Source: Trinickia dinghuensis (GTDB lineage: Bacteria; Pseudomonadota; Gammaproteobacteria; Burkholderiales; Burkholderiaceae). From it: DNA of 64,000 bases. The first letter of the stretch is position 1, and each line of letters begins with the position of its first letter. Of this stretch, positions 15,476-24,021 are shown one piece after another. The position numbers were made by a program, and so were the translations under genes. The notes beneath the pieces were generated by a model that was not told the origin of the DNA, searched no databases, and saw nothing but the letters and a program-made list of their open reading frames with translations. The stretch covers positions 62,001-126,000 of the forward strand of contig NZ_QRGA01000001.1 in the NCBI RefSeq assembly GCF_003367175.1, in the 5' to 3' direction.

Positions 15476-16363
15476 TTATCGAGCGTTGCCCAACATCGGT
15501 TTGACGAGCTGCGCGAATGCGCCGCGTTCTTCTTCGGAAAGGCCACCGAGCGGTGCGCGTGCCACGCCGACCGGCAGGCCCGCCAATTCGCAGCCGTAGC
15601 GAACGTACTGGATGAACTTGCCGCTGCGCTCGAGCAATTCGAGCACGGGCAGCAGTTGCGCCATCAGCTTGCGGCCCAGCGTGAAATCGCCCTTGTTCGC
15701 GCAGGCATCGAGCAGCGCCATGTGCGCTTCCGGCAGGAAGTTCGAAGCGCCGGCCACCCAGCTCTTCGCACCCCACGCGAAGAATTCGAGCGCTTGATCG
15801 TCCATGCCGCAGCTGAACATCAGGCGGTCCTTGAAGTGCGTGGCCAGGTGGTGCAGGTGCGCGACGTCGCCCGTGCTTTCCTTCATGGCCTGGAAGTTCG
15901 GCCGCTCGAGCAGCTTTTCGAGCACGCCGTCGCTGATTTCCGTACCCGTGCGAGCCGGGAAGTTGTAGAGCATGATCGGCATGTCGAGCGCGTCGTCCAC
16001 CTTCAGCAGGTGGGCGAGCAACTCGTCCTGCGTCGGCTGCGCGTAATACGGCGCGGCGACCAGCAAGGCCTGCAAGCCCGCGCGCTTCGCTTCCTGGCCG
16101 AGCCGCAGCACTTCGCGCGTCGTCGTCGCATTGATGCCCGCCGTCAGATACGTCTTGCCGCCTGCCGCTTGCGCAACCGTGTCGAACGTCGCCACGCGTT
16201 CTTCGAAACTCAACGCGTAGTATTCGCCCGTCGTTCCGCCCACGCCCAGCCCGGACACACGGCCGGCCAGGTTCGCGGCGTGCTTGCCGAGCAAGTCGTG
16301 ATCGATCTCGCCATCCGCTTTGAACGGGGTCACCAGCGGGGTATGTACGCCCTCGAAGCTCAT
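15476..16363 (-). CDS. Dihydrodipicolinate synthase (DapA) family lyase/synthase
   Basis: TIM-barrel class I aldolase of 295 residues. The Schiff-base lysine is K161 (FQAMKESTGD), the catalytic tyrosine Y133 (IMLYNFPARTG, with R138), and the phosphate/carboxylate loop is GVGGTTGEYYAL (41-51). DapA itself is normally unlinked to catabolic genes. Placement inside an uptake/oxidation operon suggests a catabolic paralogue, as with DapA-family deaminases and aldolases of hydroxyproline and keto-acid pathways. The reaction is unknown; it may form or cleave a C-C bond next to a keto acid or eliminate water or ammonia. An ATG at 16363 with AAGAGAGAG upstream is a clear start. Confidence 0.88.
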   Translation of the reverse strand: MSFEGVHTPLVTPFKADGEIDHDLLGKHAANLAGRVSGLGVGGTTGEYYALSFEERVATFDTVAQAAGGKTYLTAGINATTTREVLRLGQEAKRAGLQALLVAAPYYAQPTQDELLAHLLKVDDALDMPIMLYNFPARTGTEISDGVLEKLLERPNFQAMKESTGDVAHLHHLATHFKDRLMFSCGMDDQALEFFAWGAKSWVAGASNFLPEAHMALLDACANKGDFTLGRKLMAQLLPVLELLERSGKFIQYVRYGCELAGLPVGVARAPLGGLSEEERGAFAQLVKPMLGNAR

Positions 16364-16455
16364 GTCACTCTCTCTTCAATAATCGTCAAATAGGTCATCC
16401 GGACATCGTGGCCGGCGATCGAGCCCGATCCAGTTCGATCAGGCCCGATCGCGGG

Positions 16456-17751
16456 TCATACGACGTCCACCGCGTGCGCGTAAATCGGAAACTGACCGCA
16501 CAGATCTCTCACGCGCCCACGCACCGCGCGCTCCACCTGCTCGTCGCCGTTGGCATCGCGCTCCAGCGCCGACAAGACTTCCAGAATCATTTCGCCGACC
16601 TGCTCGAATTGCGCGGTGCCGAAACCGCGCGTCGTCCCGGCCGGCGTGCCGAGCCGAATGCCCGAGGTCACCGTCGGGTTTTGCGTATCGAACGGAATGC
16701 CGTTCTTGTTGCACGTGATGCCGGCGCGTTCGAGCGCCTTCTCAGCCTGCGTGCCCGTGAGGCCCTTCGGCCGCAGATCGACCAGCTGCAGATGGTTGTC
16801 GGTGCCGCCCGTGACCAGGCTCAAACCACCCGCCGCCAATACGTTGCCGAGCGCCTGCGCGTTGCGCAGGACCTGATCGATGTAGGCCGTGAAGTCGGGG
16901 CGAAGCGCTTCGCCGAATGCCACCGCCTTGCCGGCGATGACGTGCATGAGCGGGCCGCCCTGCAATCCGGGAAACACCGCCGAGTTGATTTTCTTGGCGA
17001 TGTCGCCGTTGTTCGTGAGGATGAAGCCGCCGCGCGGCCCGCGCAGCGTCTTGTGCGTCGTCGAGGTCACCACGTCGGCGAAGCGGACCGGGTTCTCATG
17101 CCGCCCGGCGGCAACGATGCCGGCGATGTGCGCCATGTCCACCATCAGCAGCGCGCCGACGCTGTCCGCGATGTCGCGGAACGCAGCGAAGTCGAGCGCG
17201 CGCGGATAGGCCGAATAGCCCGCGATGATCAGCTTCGGGCGGTGTTCCTGCGCGAGTGCGCGCAGCTTGTCGTAATCGATACGGTACGTTTCCGGGCTCA
17301 CGCCGTACTGCACCGCGTTGAACCACTTGCCCGACAGCGCCGGACGCGCGCCGTGCGTCAGATGTCCGCCGGCGTCGAGCGACATGCCCATGACGGTTTC
17401 GCCGGGCTTCACGAGCGCCAGCATGACGGCGCCGTTCGCTTGCGCGCCCGAGTGCGGCTGGACGTTCGCATATTCGGCCTCGAACAGCGCCTTCACGCGA
17501 TCGATGGCCAGCGCCTCGATCCGGTCGACGTGCTCGCAGCCGCCGTAATAGCGCTTCGCGGGATAGCCTTCCGCGTACTTGTTGGTCAATACCGTCCCTT
17601 GCGCCTCCATCACGGCAGCCGAGACGATGTTCTCGGAAGCGATCAGCTCGATCTGAGTTTGCTGGCGGCGCAACTCGAGCGCGATTTCCGATGCGATGAC
17701 GGGGTCTCGGCTTTGGAGCGTTTCCGAGAAAAAGCGCGAGTTTTCGTTCAC
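16456..17751 (-). CDS. glyA: Serine hydroxymethyltransferase
   Basis: PLP enzyme of 431 residues that interconverts glycine plus methylene-tetrahydrofolate with serine. The PLP lysine is K234 in [14 protein letters not shown]. Family landmarks include [24 protein letters not shown] and [10 protein letters not shown]. In glycine betaine and sarcosine breakdown, demethylation yields glycine and one-carbon units, which a dedicated SHMT turns into serine. Its presence inside this operon therefore points to a methylated amine, or to an aldolase-like use on a beta-hydroxy amino acid. It is probably a second copy rather than the housekeeping glyA; a search of the whole genome would tell. Confidence 0.95.
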   Translation of the reverse strand: MNENSRFFSETLQSRDPVIASEIALELRRQQTQIELIASENIVSAAVMEAQGTVLTNKYAEGYPAKRYYGGCEHVDRIEALAIDRVKALFEAEYANVQPHSGAQANGAVMLALVKPGETVMGMSLDAGGHLTHGARPALSGKWFNAVQYGVSPETYRIDYDKLRALAQEHRPKLIIAGYSAYPRALDFAAFRDIADSVGALLMVDMAHIAGIVAAGRHENPVRFADVVTSTTHKTLRGPRGGFILTNNGDIAKKINSAVFPGLQGGPLMHVIAGKAVAFGEALRPDFTAYIDQVLRNAQALGNVLAAGGLSLVTGGTDNHLQLVDLRPKGLTGTQAEKALERAGITCNKNGIPFDTQNPTVTSGIRLGTPAGTTRGFGTAQFEQVGEMILEVLSALERDANGDEQVERAVRGRVRDLCGQFPIYAHAVDVV

Positions 17752-17778
17752 TGGTCACTCCCGAAAGTGTTGGTGTGA

Positions 17779-17798
17779 CGCAGCCCTACAGGACTGCG
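17779..17798 (-). other. Short hairpin between proX and glyA
   Basis: CGCAG and CTGCG flank a nearly self-complementary centre, making a compact stem in the 168-bp gap between the binding-protein gene and glyA. It has no U tract, so RNA processing or partial attenuation after the abundantly expressed binding protein is more likely than full termination. Confidence 0.3.
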
Positions 17799-17919
17799 GC
17801 CCTCATTGAATCGGCGGGCACTGGGTCGCGCCCGCCAAAATACCGATCGAAGAAGCGTCCGTGAACATCCGTAACGTCGTCTGCCGCCAGGCGTCTGCTC
17901 ACGGAACGCGGCTTTCGAT

Positions 17920-18801
17920 TTACTGCTGCAGCCAGGCCTTCAGCTCGTCCGGATGCGAATCGACGAATTTCTTCGCGGCCGTTGCATAGTCGTTCGAGGC
18001 GTTGCCCGCGAATTCGATGGCTTCGACATCGGACAGCTTCATCTTGAAGTGCTTGAAGAACACGTCGGCGCGCGGGAACTTGCCGGCGAACTGCTTCGAC
18101 GCGAATGCGTGAATCTGCTCCTCGCCGCCCAACGTCCCCTTCGGGTCGGTCAGGTAGCGCATCTTCCACTTCTGCCAGAGCCAGTGCGGGCTCCAGACCG
18201 TGGCGACGACCCATTGCTTCGTCTGATAAGCGCGCTGAATCGACGCGAGCATCCCGGCCTCGCTCGACGATTGCAGGTGATAGTCGGACAGGCCATAGGC
18301 CTGAACCGTCTTTTCAGAAGCCTGCATCAGGCCGGCGCCGGGGCCGATGCCCTGGATCGTGTCGCCGAACTTGCTCTTGACGTCGGGCTTGTTCAGATCG
18401 GCGATCGACGAAACTTCCGACTCGGGGACGTAGGCCGGCACGGCCCAGCCGTTCTTGCCGCCCGTATAGATGATGCCGACGTCGTCCATGTCGTTCTTGT
18501 ACTTCGCGTAGTAGACGGCATGCGTGACGGGCAGCCAGCCGCCCACCATGATGTCGAGATCGCCGCGAGCAACGCCCTCATACTGAATACCGATATCCGC
18601 GTTGACGAACTTGACCGGCTGATTGAGCTTGGTCTCGAGCACGTACTTCGCTACGTTCGCCGTGGCCAGCACGTCCGCCCAGTCGGTCACCGCCAACTTG
18701 ATCGGCTCCGCAGCCGAGGCAGACCCTACGCCGAGACTCACAGCCGCAACCGCCGAGATAGCGACTTTAGTCACCAGCGCTTTGAAAACATTGCAGTTCA
18801 T
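17920..18801 (-). CDS. proX: Glycine betaine/proline-type ABC transporter, periplasmic binding protein
   Basis: Periplasmic solute-binding protein of 293 residues of the OpuAC class, for quaternary ammonium compounds. A signal peptide is seen (VTKVAISAVAAVSLGVGSASA, cleaved before AEPIKLAVTDW). Tryptophans suited to an aromatic cation-binding box are present (VTDWADV, VGGWLP, NGWAVP, SPHWLWQKW). The start has TTAGGAG in front. It is the third transporter gene, 180 bp after the permease gene. The exact ligand (betaine, choline, carnitine, stachydrine or another) cannot be fixed from sequence; assignment of the symbol is by family only. Confidence 0.9.
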   Translation of the reverse strand: MNCNVFKALVTKVAISAVAAVSLGVGSASAAEPIKLAVTDWADVLATANVAKYVLETKLNQPVKFVNADIGIQYEGVARGDLDIMVGGWLPVTHAVYYAKYKNDMDDVGIIYTGGKNGWAVPAYVPESEVSSIADLNKPDVKSKFGDTIQGIGPGAGLMQASEKTVQAYGLSDYHLQSSSEAGMLASIQRAYQTKQWVVATVWSPHWLWQKWKMRYLTDPKGTLGGEEQIHAFASKQFAGKFPRADVFFKHFKMKLSDVEAIEFAGNASNDYATAAKKFVDSHPDELKAWLQQ

Positions 18802-18981
18802 TTAGGACTCCTAATCTACTTTGTCGTTTTGAACCATGTCACAGGTGCTGCCACTTATATGCAGTCTCCCCGCCTCTTCTCCTTCCCCGGCTATCCAACC
18901 GCGAGGCTGCGACAGCTGTCCGTCTCACTCGATTCGGTACCTGCTTGCCGCATCGACGACGCCGGGTCGATCGTCAACGCC

Positions 18982-19875
18982 TCACGTACTTGCCGCCGCG
19001 TCGTTCGCTCCCGACTTCGCAGCCTTGGCAACGGATCTCGCCTTCTTCTTTTTCGATTTGCCGAACGTTTCGGTCAAGCGATCGAGCACGATCGCAAGCA
19101 GCACGACGCCGAGGCCGCCTTCGAAGCCAATGCCGATGTCCAGGCGCTGGATGCCGCTCAACACATATTCGCCAAGCCCGCCCGCGCCGATCATCGATGC
19201 GATGACGACCATCGAGAGCGACATCATGATCGTCTGGTTGACGCCGGCCATGATCGACGGCATCGCGTTCGGCAACTGGATTTTCCAGAGCAGTTGCGAA
19301 TCCGTGCTGCCGAATGCGCGGCCTGCTTCGAGCAGTTCTTCGCGCACTTGCCGAATGCCGAGCGTCGTGAGGCGGACGACCGGCGGCATCGCGAACACCA
19401 CCGTGGCGATCACGGCCGGCACGCGGCCCAACCCGAACAGAATCACGGCGGGAATCAAGTAGACGAATGCCGGCATCGTCTGCATGAAATCGAGCAGCGA
19501 ACGCAGAATCACTTCGACCCGCTTGTTGCGCGCGCCCCAGATGCCGAGCGGCACGCCGATGATCAGGCTAAAGACCGTCGCGGCGATGACGAGCGCCAGC
19601 GTCGAGGCCGTTTGCGGCCACAAGTGCATGTAATTGATCAGCAGCAGCGAAAGGCCGACGAAAATCGCAAAGAGGACGCCGCGGCGCCACAACGCGAAGG
19701 CCACCAGCACGACGAGCATGACGACGAATGGAATGGCGCCGATGCCGTCCTCGAGCAATTTGACGACGGCCCCGAGTCCGGCCGAAAACGCGTTGAAGCC
19801 GCCCTGAAAGTGAAGAAAAAGAAAGTTGACGAAGTTTTCCGCAAACTGGCCGACGATCGACGATGACGAATTCAT
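18982..19875 (-). CDS. proW: Glycine betaine/proline-type ABC transporter, permease
   Basis: Inner-membrane permease of 297 residues with about six transmembrane segments and the binding-protein-dependent transport motif region (EAGRAFGSTDSQLLWKIQLPNAMPSIMAG), which contacts the ATPase. The ATG at 19875 overlaps the ATPase stop codon by the ATGA arrangement, so the two are translationally coupled. The C-terminal tail is rich in lysine and alanine. It forms the import channel together with ProV and ProX. Confidence 0.92.
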   Translation of the reverse strand: MNSSSSIVGQFAENFVNFLFLHFQGGFNAFSAGLGAVVKLLEDGIGAIPFVVMLVVLVAFALWRRGVLFAIFVGLSLLLINYMHLWPQTASTLALVIAATVFSLIIGVPLGIWGARNKRVEVILRSLLDFMQTMPAFVYLIPAVILFGLGRVPAVIATVVFAMPPVVRLTTLGIRQVREELLEAGRAFGSTDSQLLWKIQLPNAMPSIMAGVNQTIMMSLSMVVIASMIGAGGLGEYVLSGIQRLDIGIGFEGGLGVVLLAIVLDRLTETFGKSKKKKARSVAKAAKSGANDAAAST

Positions 19876-21161
19876 GCTGCTCTCCGCTCCATAACCTGCT
19901 TCAGTATCGTTCTGCACGACACGACACCCGCCAGCATCCCGCTCGCATCGAGAACCGGCACGTCGTGCTCTTGGCTCAGGGCAATGGCGGCGAGTTCGTG
20001 CAAGTCGGAATCGGGCGAAACCGTCTTCAAATCCTTCAGCAAGGCTTCGCGCAGAGGGCGAGCCCCCGTCTTATGGAGCGATGCCGGCGTGACGCAGCCC
20101 TGGTACCGGCCGGATGGGTCGCAAACGTAGCCGCACTCCACGCCGCTGTCGATCAGTTGATTGACGTAGTGCTCGGCCGGCGCACCGACGTCGGCGGAAA
20201 TCACGCCTCGCTCGACTTTGGCCAGCAGGCCCTCGGCCTTGAGGAAGCGCGAGACGTCGACGTGGCGGAAGAAGTCCCGGACATAATCGTCGGCCGGCGA
20301 TTGAATCAGTTCGGCCGGCGTGCCGACTTGAATCAGGCAGCCGTCCTTCATGATGCCGATACGGCCGCCGATCTTGATCGCCTCTTCGATGTCGTGCGAA
20401 ATGAAGACGATCGTGCGCTGCTCTTGCTTCTGCAGACGCAGCAGTTCGGTTTGCATCTCGTGCCGGATCAGCGGATCCAGCGCCGAAAACGCTTCGTCCA
20501 TCAACAGCACGGAAGGATTCACCGCGAGCGCGCGCGCCAAACCCACACGCTGCTGCATGCCGCCCGACAGCTCGCCGGGCAGAAGCTTTTCGTATGACCC
20601 GAGGCCGACCCGAGTGAGCGCGGCGCGAGCGATCTCGTAACGCTCGGCCTTCTTCATGCCGCCGACTTCGAGCCCGTACGAAATGTTGTCGATCACCGTG
20701 CGATTGGGCAGCAGCGCGAACGATTGGAACACCATCGCCATCTTCTTGCGGCGCACGTCGCGCAGTTCCACCGTGGACATCGGCGCGATGTCGCGGCCTT
20801 CGAGCACGACCTGGCCGGACGTCGGCTCGATCAGCCGGTTGAGCAACCGCACGAGCGTCGACTTGCCGGAACCGGACAGCCCCATGATGACGAAAATCTC
20901 ACCCGCCTTGACGCTGAGGCTGACGTCGTTGACGGCAACCATATTGCCCGTGCGCTTGAAGACTTCGTCGCGGCCGAGGCCTTGCTTGACCAACTCGGCG
21001 GCGCGCTCGGGTTTCGGGCCGAAGATTTTCGACAGATTCCGGACCGTGAGAATTTCGGTCCCGGAAGCTGCGGCCGCGTTTGCAACCGGCGAGACGGCTT
21101 TCGCATTGATCGCGCCGGACGGAACGACGTCCTGCGGGGCGAATGTCAGATTCGGGGGCAT
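19872..21161 (-). CDS. proV: Glycine betaine/proline-type ABC transporter, ATPase with CBS domains
   Basis: Cytoplasmic ATPase of 429 residues. Walker A is GLSGSGKST (94-102), the signature is LSGGMQQRVGLARAL, and Walker B with the following region is VLLMDEAFSALDPLIRHEMQ. The long C-terminal part carries a pair of CBS-like segments (GVISADVGAPAEHYVNQLI onward and the final EHDVPVLDASGMLAGVV), which in OpuA-type transporters sense ionic strength. The ATG at 21161 has GGGAAGAA ahead of it; 50 in-frame codons upstream are rejected. It is the first gene of the operon; block B lies about 275 bp upstream. Confidence 0.94.
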   Translation of the reverse strand: MPPNLTFAPQDVVPSGAINAKAVSPVANAAAASGTEILTVRNLSKIFGPKPERAAELVKQGLGRDEVFKRTGNMVAVNDVSLSVKAGEIFVIMGLSGSGKSTLVRLLNRLIEPTSGQVVLEGRDIAPMSTVELRDVRRKKMAMVFQSFALLPNRTVIDNISYGLEVGGMKKAERYEIARAALTRVGLGSYEKLLPGELSGGMQQRVGLARALAVNPSVLLMDEAFSALDPLIRHEMQTELLRLQKQEQRTIVFISHDIEEAIKIGGRIGIMKDGCLIQVGTPAELIQSPADDYVRDFFRHVDVSRFLKAEGLLAKVERGVISADVGAPAEHYVNQLIDSGVECGYVCDPSGRYQGCVTPASLHKTGARPLREALLKDLKTVSPDSDLHELAAIALSQEHDVPVLDASGMLAGVVSCRTILKQVMERRAA

Positions 21162-21669
21162 GCTTTCTTCCCAACTGGCAAGTTCAAGAAATCGAAGGCC
21201 GCGATTAGGTAGCCCTCGGTCGAAGCGACCATCCTTGGTCTCGTCTGTTTTTCTAATCCACCGGGCGGGTATTGACGGTTGTTTGCGCTGCCTGTGTCGT
21301 GCGGCGACCATGCCGACGCGCCAGTCGCGTCAGTCGTCGATCGCCGTGCCCAGGTACGCGGTTTCCGCTGGTGGCCAATCGCTAATCGATGTCTATTGCA
21401 TGGATTGAAGCGTACCAAGGCAATTCGACGCATCCCGATACATTTTCTGCGCCCTTTCCAATACCTCCGGTTATGAGCCCAGGTTATGGAGCGTTCGTTG
21501 AAAAACAAATGGCGAGGCGCGATTCGGGGAAAGCCTTTGGCGGCGCGGGTTTCGCGGCGACGGGAGGGCGTGGCGGCGGGATCGGGCTTGGCGCGGGAGG
21601 GGCGCCGACATAGGGAATTTACTGATCCGTGTGGCACCATGCTAGTCTCGCGCGGCCAATTTCGATCCC
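21162..21669. other. Divergent regulatory region between proV and the methyltransferase gene
   Basis: About 508 bp without a credible gene. It carries block B (21436-21504) for the minus-strand operon. The methyltransferase promoter must lie between this block and 21669, but I see no clear -10/-35 pair. Confidence 0.6.
21436..21504 (-). promoter_or_regulatory. Conserved regulatory block, copy B (upstream of the betaine-type operon)
   Basis: Match to copy A at 9966-10033 (shared CGATACATTTTCTG, ATACCT, GGTTA, and GCGTTCG...TGAAAA). This copy also has GGTTAT twice, 13 bp apart, which would suit tandem half-sites of an AraC-type activator. It is about 275 bp upstream of the proV start in the same orientation as copy A is to the porin. 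Confidence 0.6.
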
Positions 21670-23115
21670 ATGCAAGCTTCCGATCCTTTCTCCGGCTATG
21701 TGAGCGACGTGACGTTCCCGGACCGCTTCCACAAAGAGCTGTCCCCCGCGTGGCTCAATTACGCAAGCGTGCTGGGCGGAGCCCGTCCGAAGGACCTCGG
21801 CGGACCGTTCCGCTACCTCGACCTCGGCTGCGGCTTCGCGCATTCGACCGTCGTCAATGCGGCGGCGTTTCCTCATGGGCAATTTCACGCCTGCGACCTC
21901 AATCCGGCTCATATCGCGGCCGCTAGGCAGCGCGCGGCGCGACTAGGGGTGGGAAACGTCGTATTCCATGAGGCAAGCTTCGAGGCGCTGCTCGAACAAG
22001 ATCTGCCGCCGTTCGACTTCATCGTCATGCACGGCGTCTACAGCTGGGTCGATGCCGACGTGCGGCGCGCGGTGAGCCAACTGCTGGCGCGACGGCTCGC
22101 CGACGAAGGGCTCGTCTACGTCAGCTACAACTGTGAGCCGGGCTGGTCCTCCGAGGCGCCGCTGCGCAAGCTGATGCTCGAATTGGCGCAGGCGGCGCGG
22201 GGCAGTACCGAATCTCGCGCGAGCAGTGCGATCGCCGCCATGCAAGCGCTCGGCAACCCGAGCTTTCGCTATTTCCGCGATAACCCGAACGTCGCGGACG
22301 CACTCGCTGCGCTCGCGAAAAGTCCGCCCGACTACGTCGCGCACGAGTTTCTGAACCGCGCCTGGGCAGTCCACTACTCGGTGGACGTCATCGACCAGAT
22401 GGCGGAGGCCGGCCTCTCGTACGCCGGCAGCGCGACGCTCGCGGACAATCATCCGACGCTGCTGCTCGACCGCCAGGCAGCCGAGGCGATCGCCGCGCTG
22501 CCGAATGCGCGCCTGCGGCATCTCGCGGAAGACTTCGCCGTCAATCGGCGGTTTCGCCGCGACGTGTTCGTACGCGATACACGCGGTACACGAGGTACGC
22601 GCGCCGGCCAACCGCCCGCCGATGCGCTCCGTCATCTCGAAGGGCTCGCGATCGGCTGCGTCGCCGAGGTCGAGCGCATCGACACGCGCGTCACGATCCC
22701 GCGCGGCGCAATGAGTTTTCAGGCGGATTTCATCACCGACTTGCGCGCGTCGATGCAGCAAGGCGCGGTGCGCATCGGCGACATCGTCGCGCATCTCGGC
22801 GGCGACAACCGCAACCGGCGGGAGATTTTGCAAAACCTGCTGTTCCTCGTCGCGAGCGGCGTCTTGTCGCCGTTCGCGCAGACGGGCGGCTACAGCGCGA
22901 CCGGCCCGCGCCGCGCGGCCAGCCCCGCGGCGGCCGCCGCGCTCGCGGATAGTGCCGACGATGCAACAACGCCTGCTTTCGTGCCCTCCGAACTGCTCGG
23001 GACCGGTCTCGCGGTCGGTGCCGAGGAAGCCGCGCAAGCGCTGCGTTGGATCGCCGGCGAGGCCATGCAGCCGCCGCTCCGGCTCGCGCGGCTAGGCGTG
23101 CTGCAAGGCACGTGA
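21670..23115 (+). CDS. Class I SAM-dependent methyltransferase with regulatory domain
   Basis: Protein of 481 residues. The SAM-binding motif I is FRYLDLGCGFAHSTVV (about residues 47-62), followed by HACDLNPAHI as motif II, giving the N-terminal catalytic domain (to about 230). The rest resembles the methyltransferase regulatory domain found C-terminal to such enzymes, with a low-complexity alanine-rich linker near 410-430. The acceptor is unknown. It begins a plus-strand set with the phosphopantetheinyl transferase and acyltransferase, so a polyketide-like or carrier-protein-bound acceptor is plausible. No clear ribosome site precedes the ATG. Confidence 0.8.
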   Translation: MQASDPFSGYVSDVTFPDRFHKELSPAWLNYASVLGGARPKDLGGPFRYLDLGCGFAHSTVVNAAAFPHGQFHACDLNPAHIAAARQRAARLGVGNVVFHEASFEALLEQDLPPFDFIVMHGVYSWVDADVRRAVSQLLARRLADEGLVYVSYNCEPGWSSEAPLRKLMLELAQAARGSTESRASSAIAAMQALGNPSFRYFRDNPNVADALAALAKSPPDYVAHEFLNRAWAVHYSVDVIDQMAEAGLSYAGSATLADNHPTLLLDRQAAEAIAALPNARLRHLAEDFAVNRRFRRDVFVRDTRGTRGTRAGQPPADALRHLEGLAIGCVAEVERIDTRVTIPRGAMSFQADFITDLRASMQQGAVRIGDIVAHLGGDNRNRREILQNLLFLVASGVLSPFAQTGGYSATGPRRAASPAAAAALADSADDATTPAFVPSELLGTGLAVGAEEAAQALRWIAGEAMQPPLRLARLGVLQGT

Positions 23116-23133
23116 ACGGACCGGTACGCCGTG

Positions 23134-24021
23134 ATGACGCACCCAAGCATGCAAACGAAAATCGGCACGATCGACACGATCGGCGGCGATCCGGCAGCCG
23201 CCGCGGTTGAGCGCGGATGGCACGCGCTCGACCCACGAATGCTCGATTTAATGACGCTCGCCCCGGGCGACGTCGATATCTGGGTCGCCATCGTCGCCGA
23301 TGCGCCCGACGCCGAGCTCTCAGTCCAATTCGATGAGGTCCTGATCGAAGAAGAACGCAAGAAGCACGCGAAGTTTCTCTTCGAGAAAGACCGGCGCCGC
23401 TATCTCGTCACGCGCTCGCTCGTGCGATACGTTCTGTCGCGCTATATGCCGATCGCACCGGCCGATTGGCGCTTCGAGGCGACGGCGTTCGGCCGCCCCG
23501 TCATCGCCAATGCGCACCCCGGCGTTTCGGGCTTCACGTTCAACATTTCGCACTCCGATCGCGTCGTCGTCCTCGGCGTGACACGCGAACGCAGGCTCGG
23601 CATCGACGTCGAGGACATCGACCGCGAGATGCCGCTCGACGTCGCGGACCGCTTTTTCTCGGCGATCGAGGTGCAACAGCTGCAATCGCTGCCGGCGCAC
23701 TTGCAGCCGGCACGCTTCCTCGATTTCTGGACCTTGAAGGAGAGCTACATCAAGGCATGCGGCAAGGGACTTTCGCTGCCGCTCGATCAGTTCGGCTTCG
23801 ACTTCAGGGGCGAGGCGCCGCTGCGCGTTCATTTCGACCCCAGGCTTAACGACGCGCCCGAAAACTGGTCGTTCCGGCAATGGCGCCCCTGCGCGGACAG
23901 CGTGGCCGCGCTATGCGTCGAGAACCGGCCCACCCTCTCGACGCGCATCGCGGTTCGGCGCGTCGTGCCTTTCGTGCGCGAACAGGAGATGGCCTTCGAC
24001 GTACTGCGGAGATCGGCGTGA
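23134..24021 (+). CDS. 4'-phosphopantetheinyl transferase, Sfp type
   Basis: Enzyme of 295 residues that moves phosphopantetheine from CoA to a serine of an acyl or peptidyl carrier protein. Both family motifs are present: LGIDVEDIDR (155-164) with the metal-binding acidic residues, and FWTLKESYIKACGKGLS (198-214). The Sfp length and motif spacing indicate a broad-specificity enzyme for secondary metabolism rather than the short AcpS. It starts 18 bp after the methyltransferase stop, and its own stop overlaps the acyltransferase start (GTGA), showing coupling of at least the last two genes. The ribosome site is weak. Confidence 0.92.
   Translation: MTHPSMQTKIGTIDTIGGDPAAAAVERGWHALDPRMLDLMTLAPGDVDIWVAIVADAPDAELSVQFDEVLIEEERKKHAKFLFEKDRRRYLVTRSLVRYVLSRYMPIAPADWRFEATAFGRPVIANAHPGVSGFTFNISHSDRVVVLGVTRERRLGIDVEDIDREMPLDVADRFFSAIEVQQLQSLPAHLQPARFLDFWTLKESYIKACGKGLSLPLDQFGFDFRGEAPLRVHFDPRLNDAPENWSFRQWRPCADSVAALCVENRPTLSTRIAVRRVVPFVREQEMAFDVLRRSA

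Noticed and set aside
15476-16363. Calling the DapA-family gene the housekeeping dapA
   Set aside because: Its placement inside a catabolic operon between glyA and an oxidase makes a dedicated paralogue more likely; the active-site residues alone do not settle the reaction.
17953-19866. Very long plus-strand open frame (over 630 codons) across the proX/proW region
   Set aside because: It is the antisense of proX and proW; the product is arginine/histidine/aspartate-rich without family features, as is usual for high-GC shadows.
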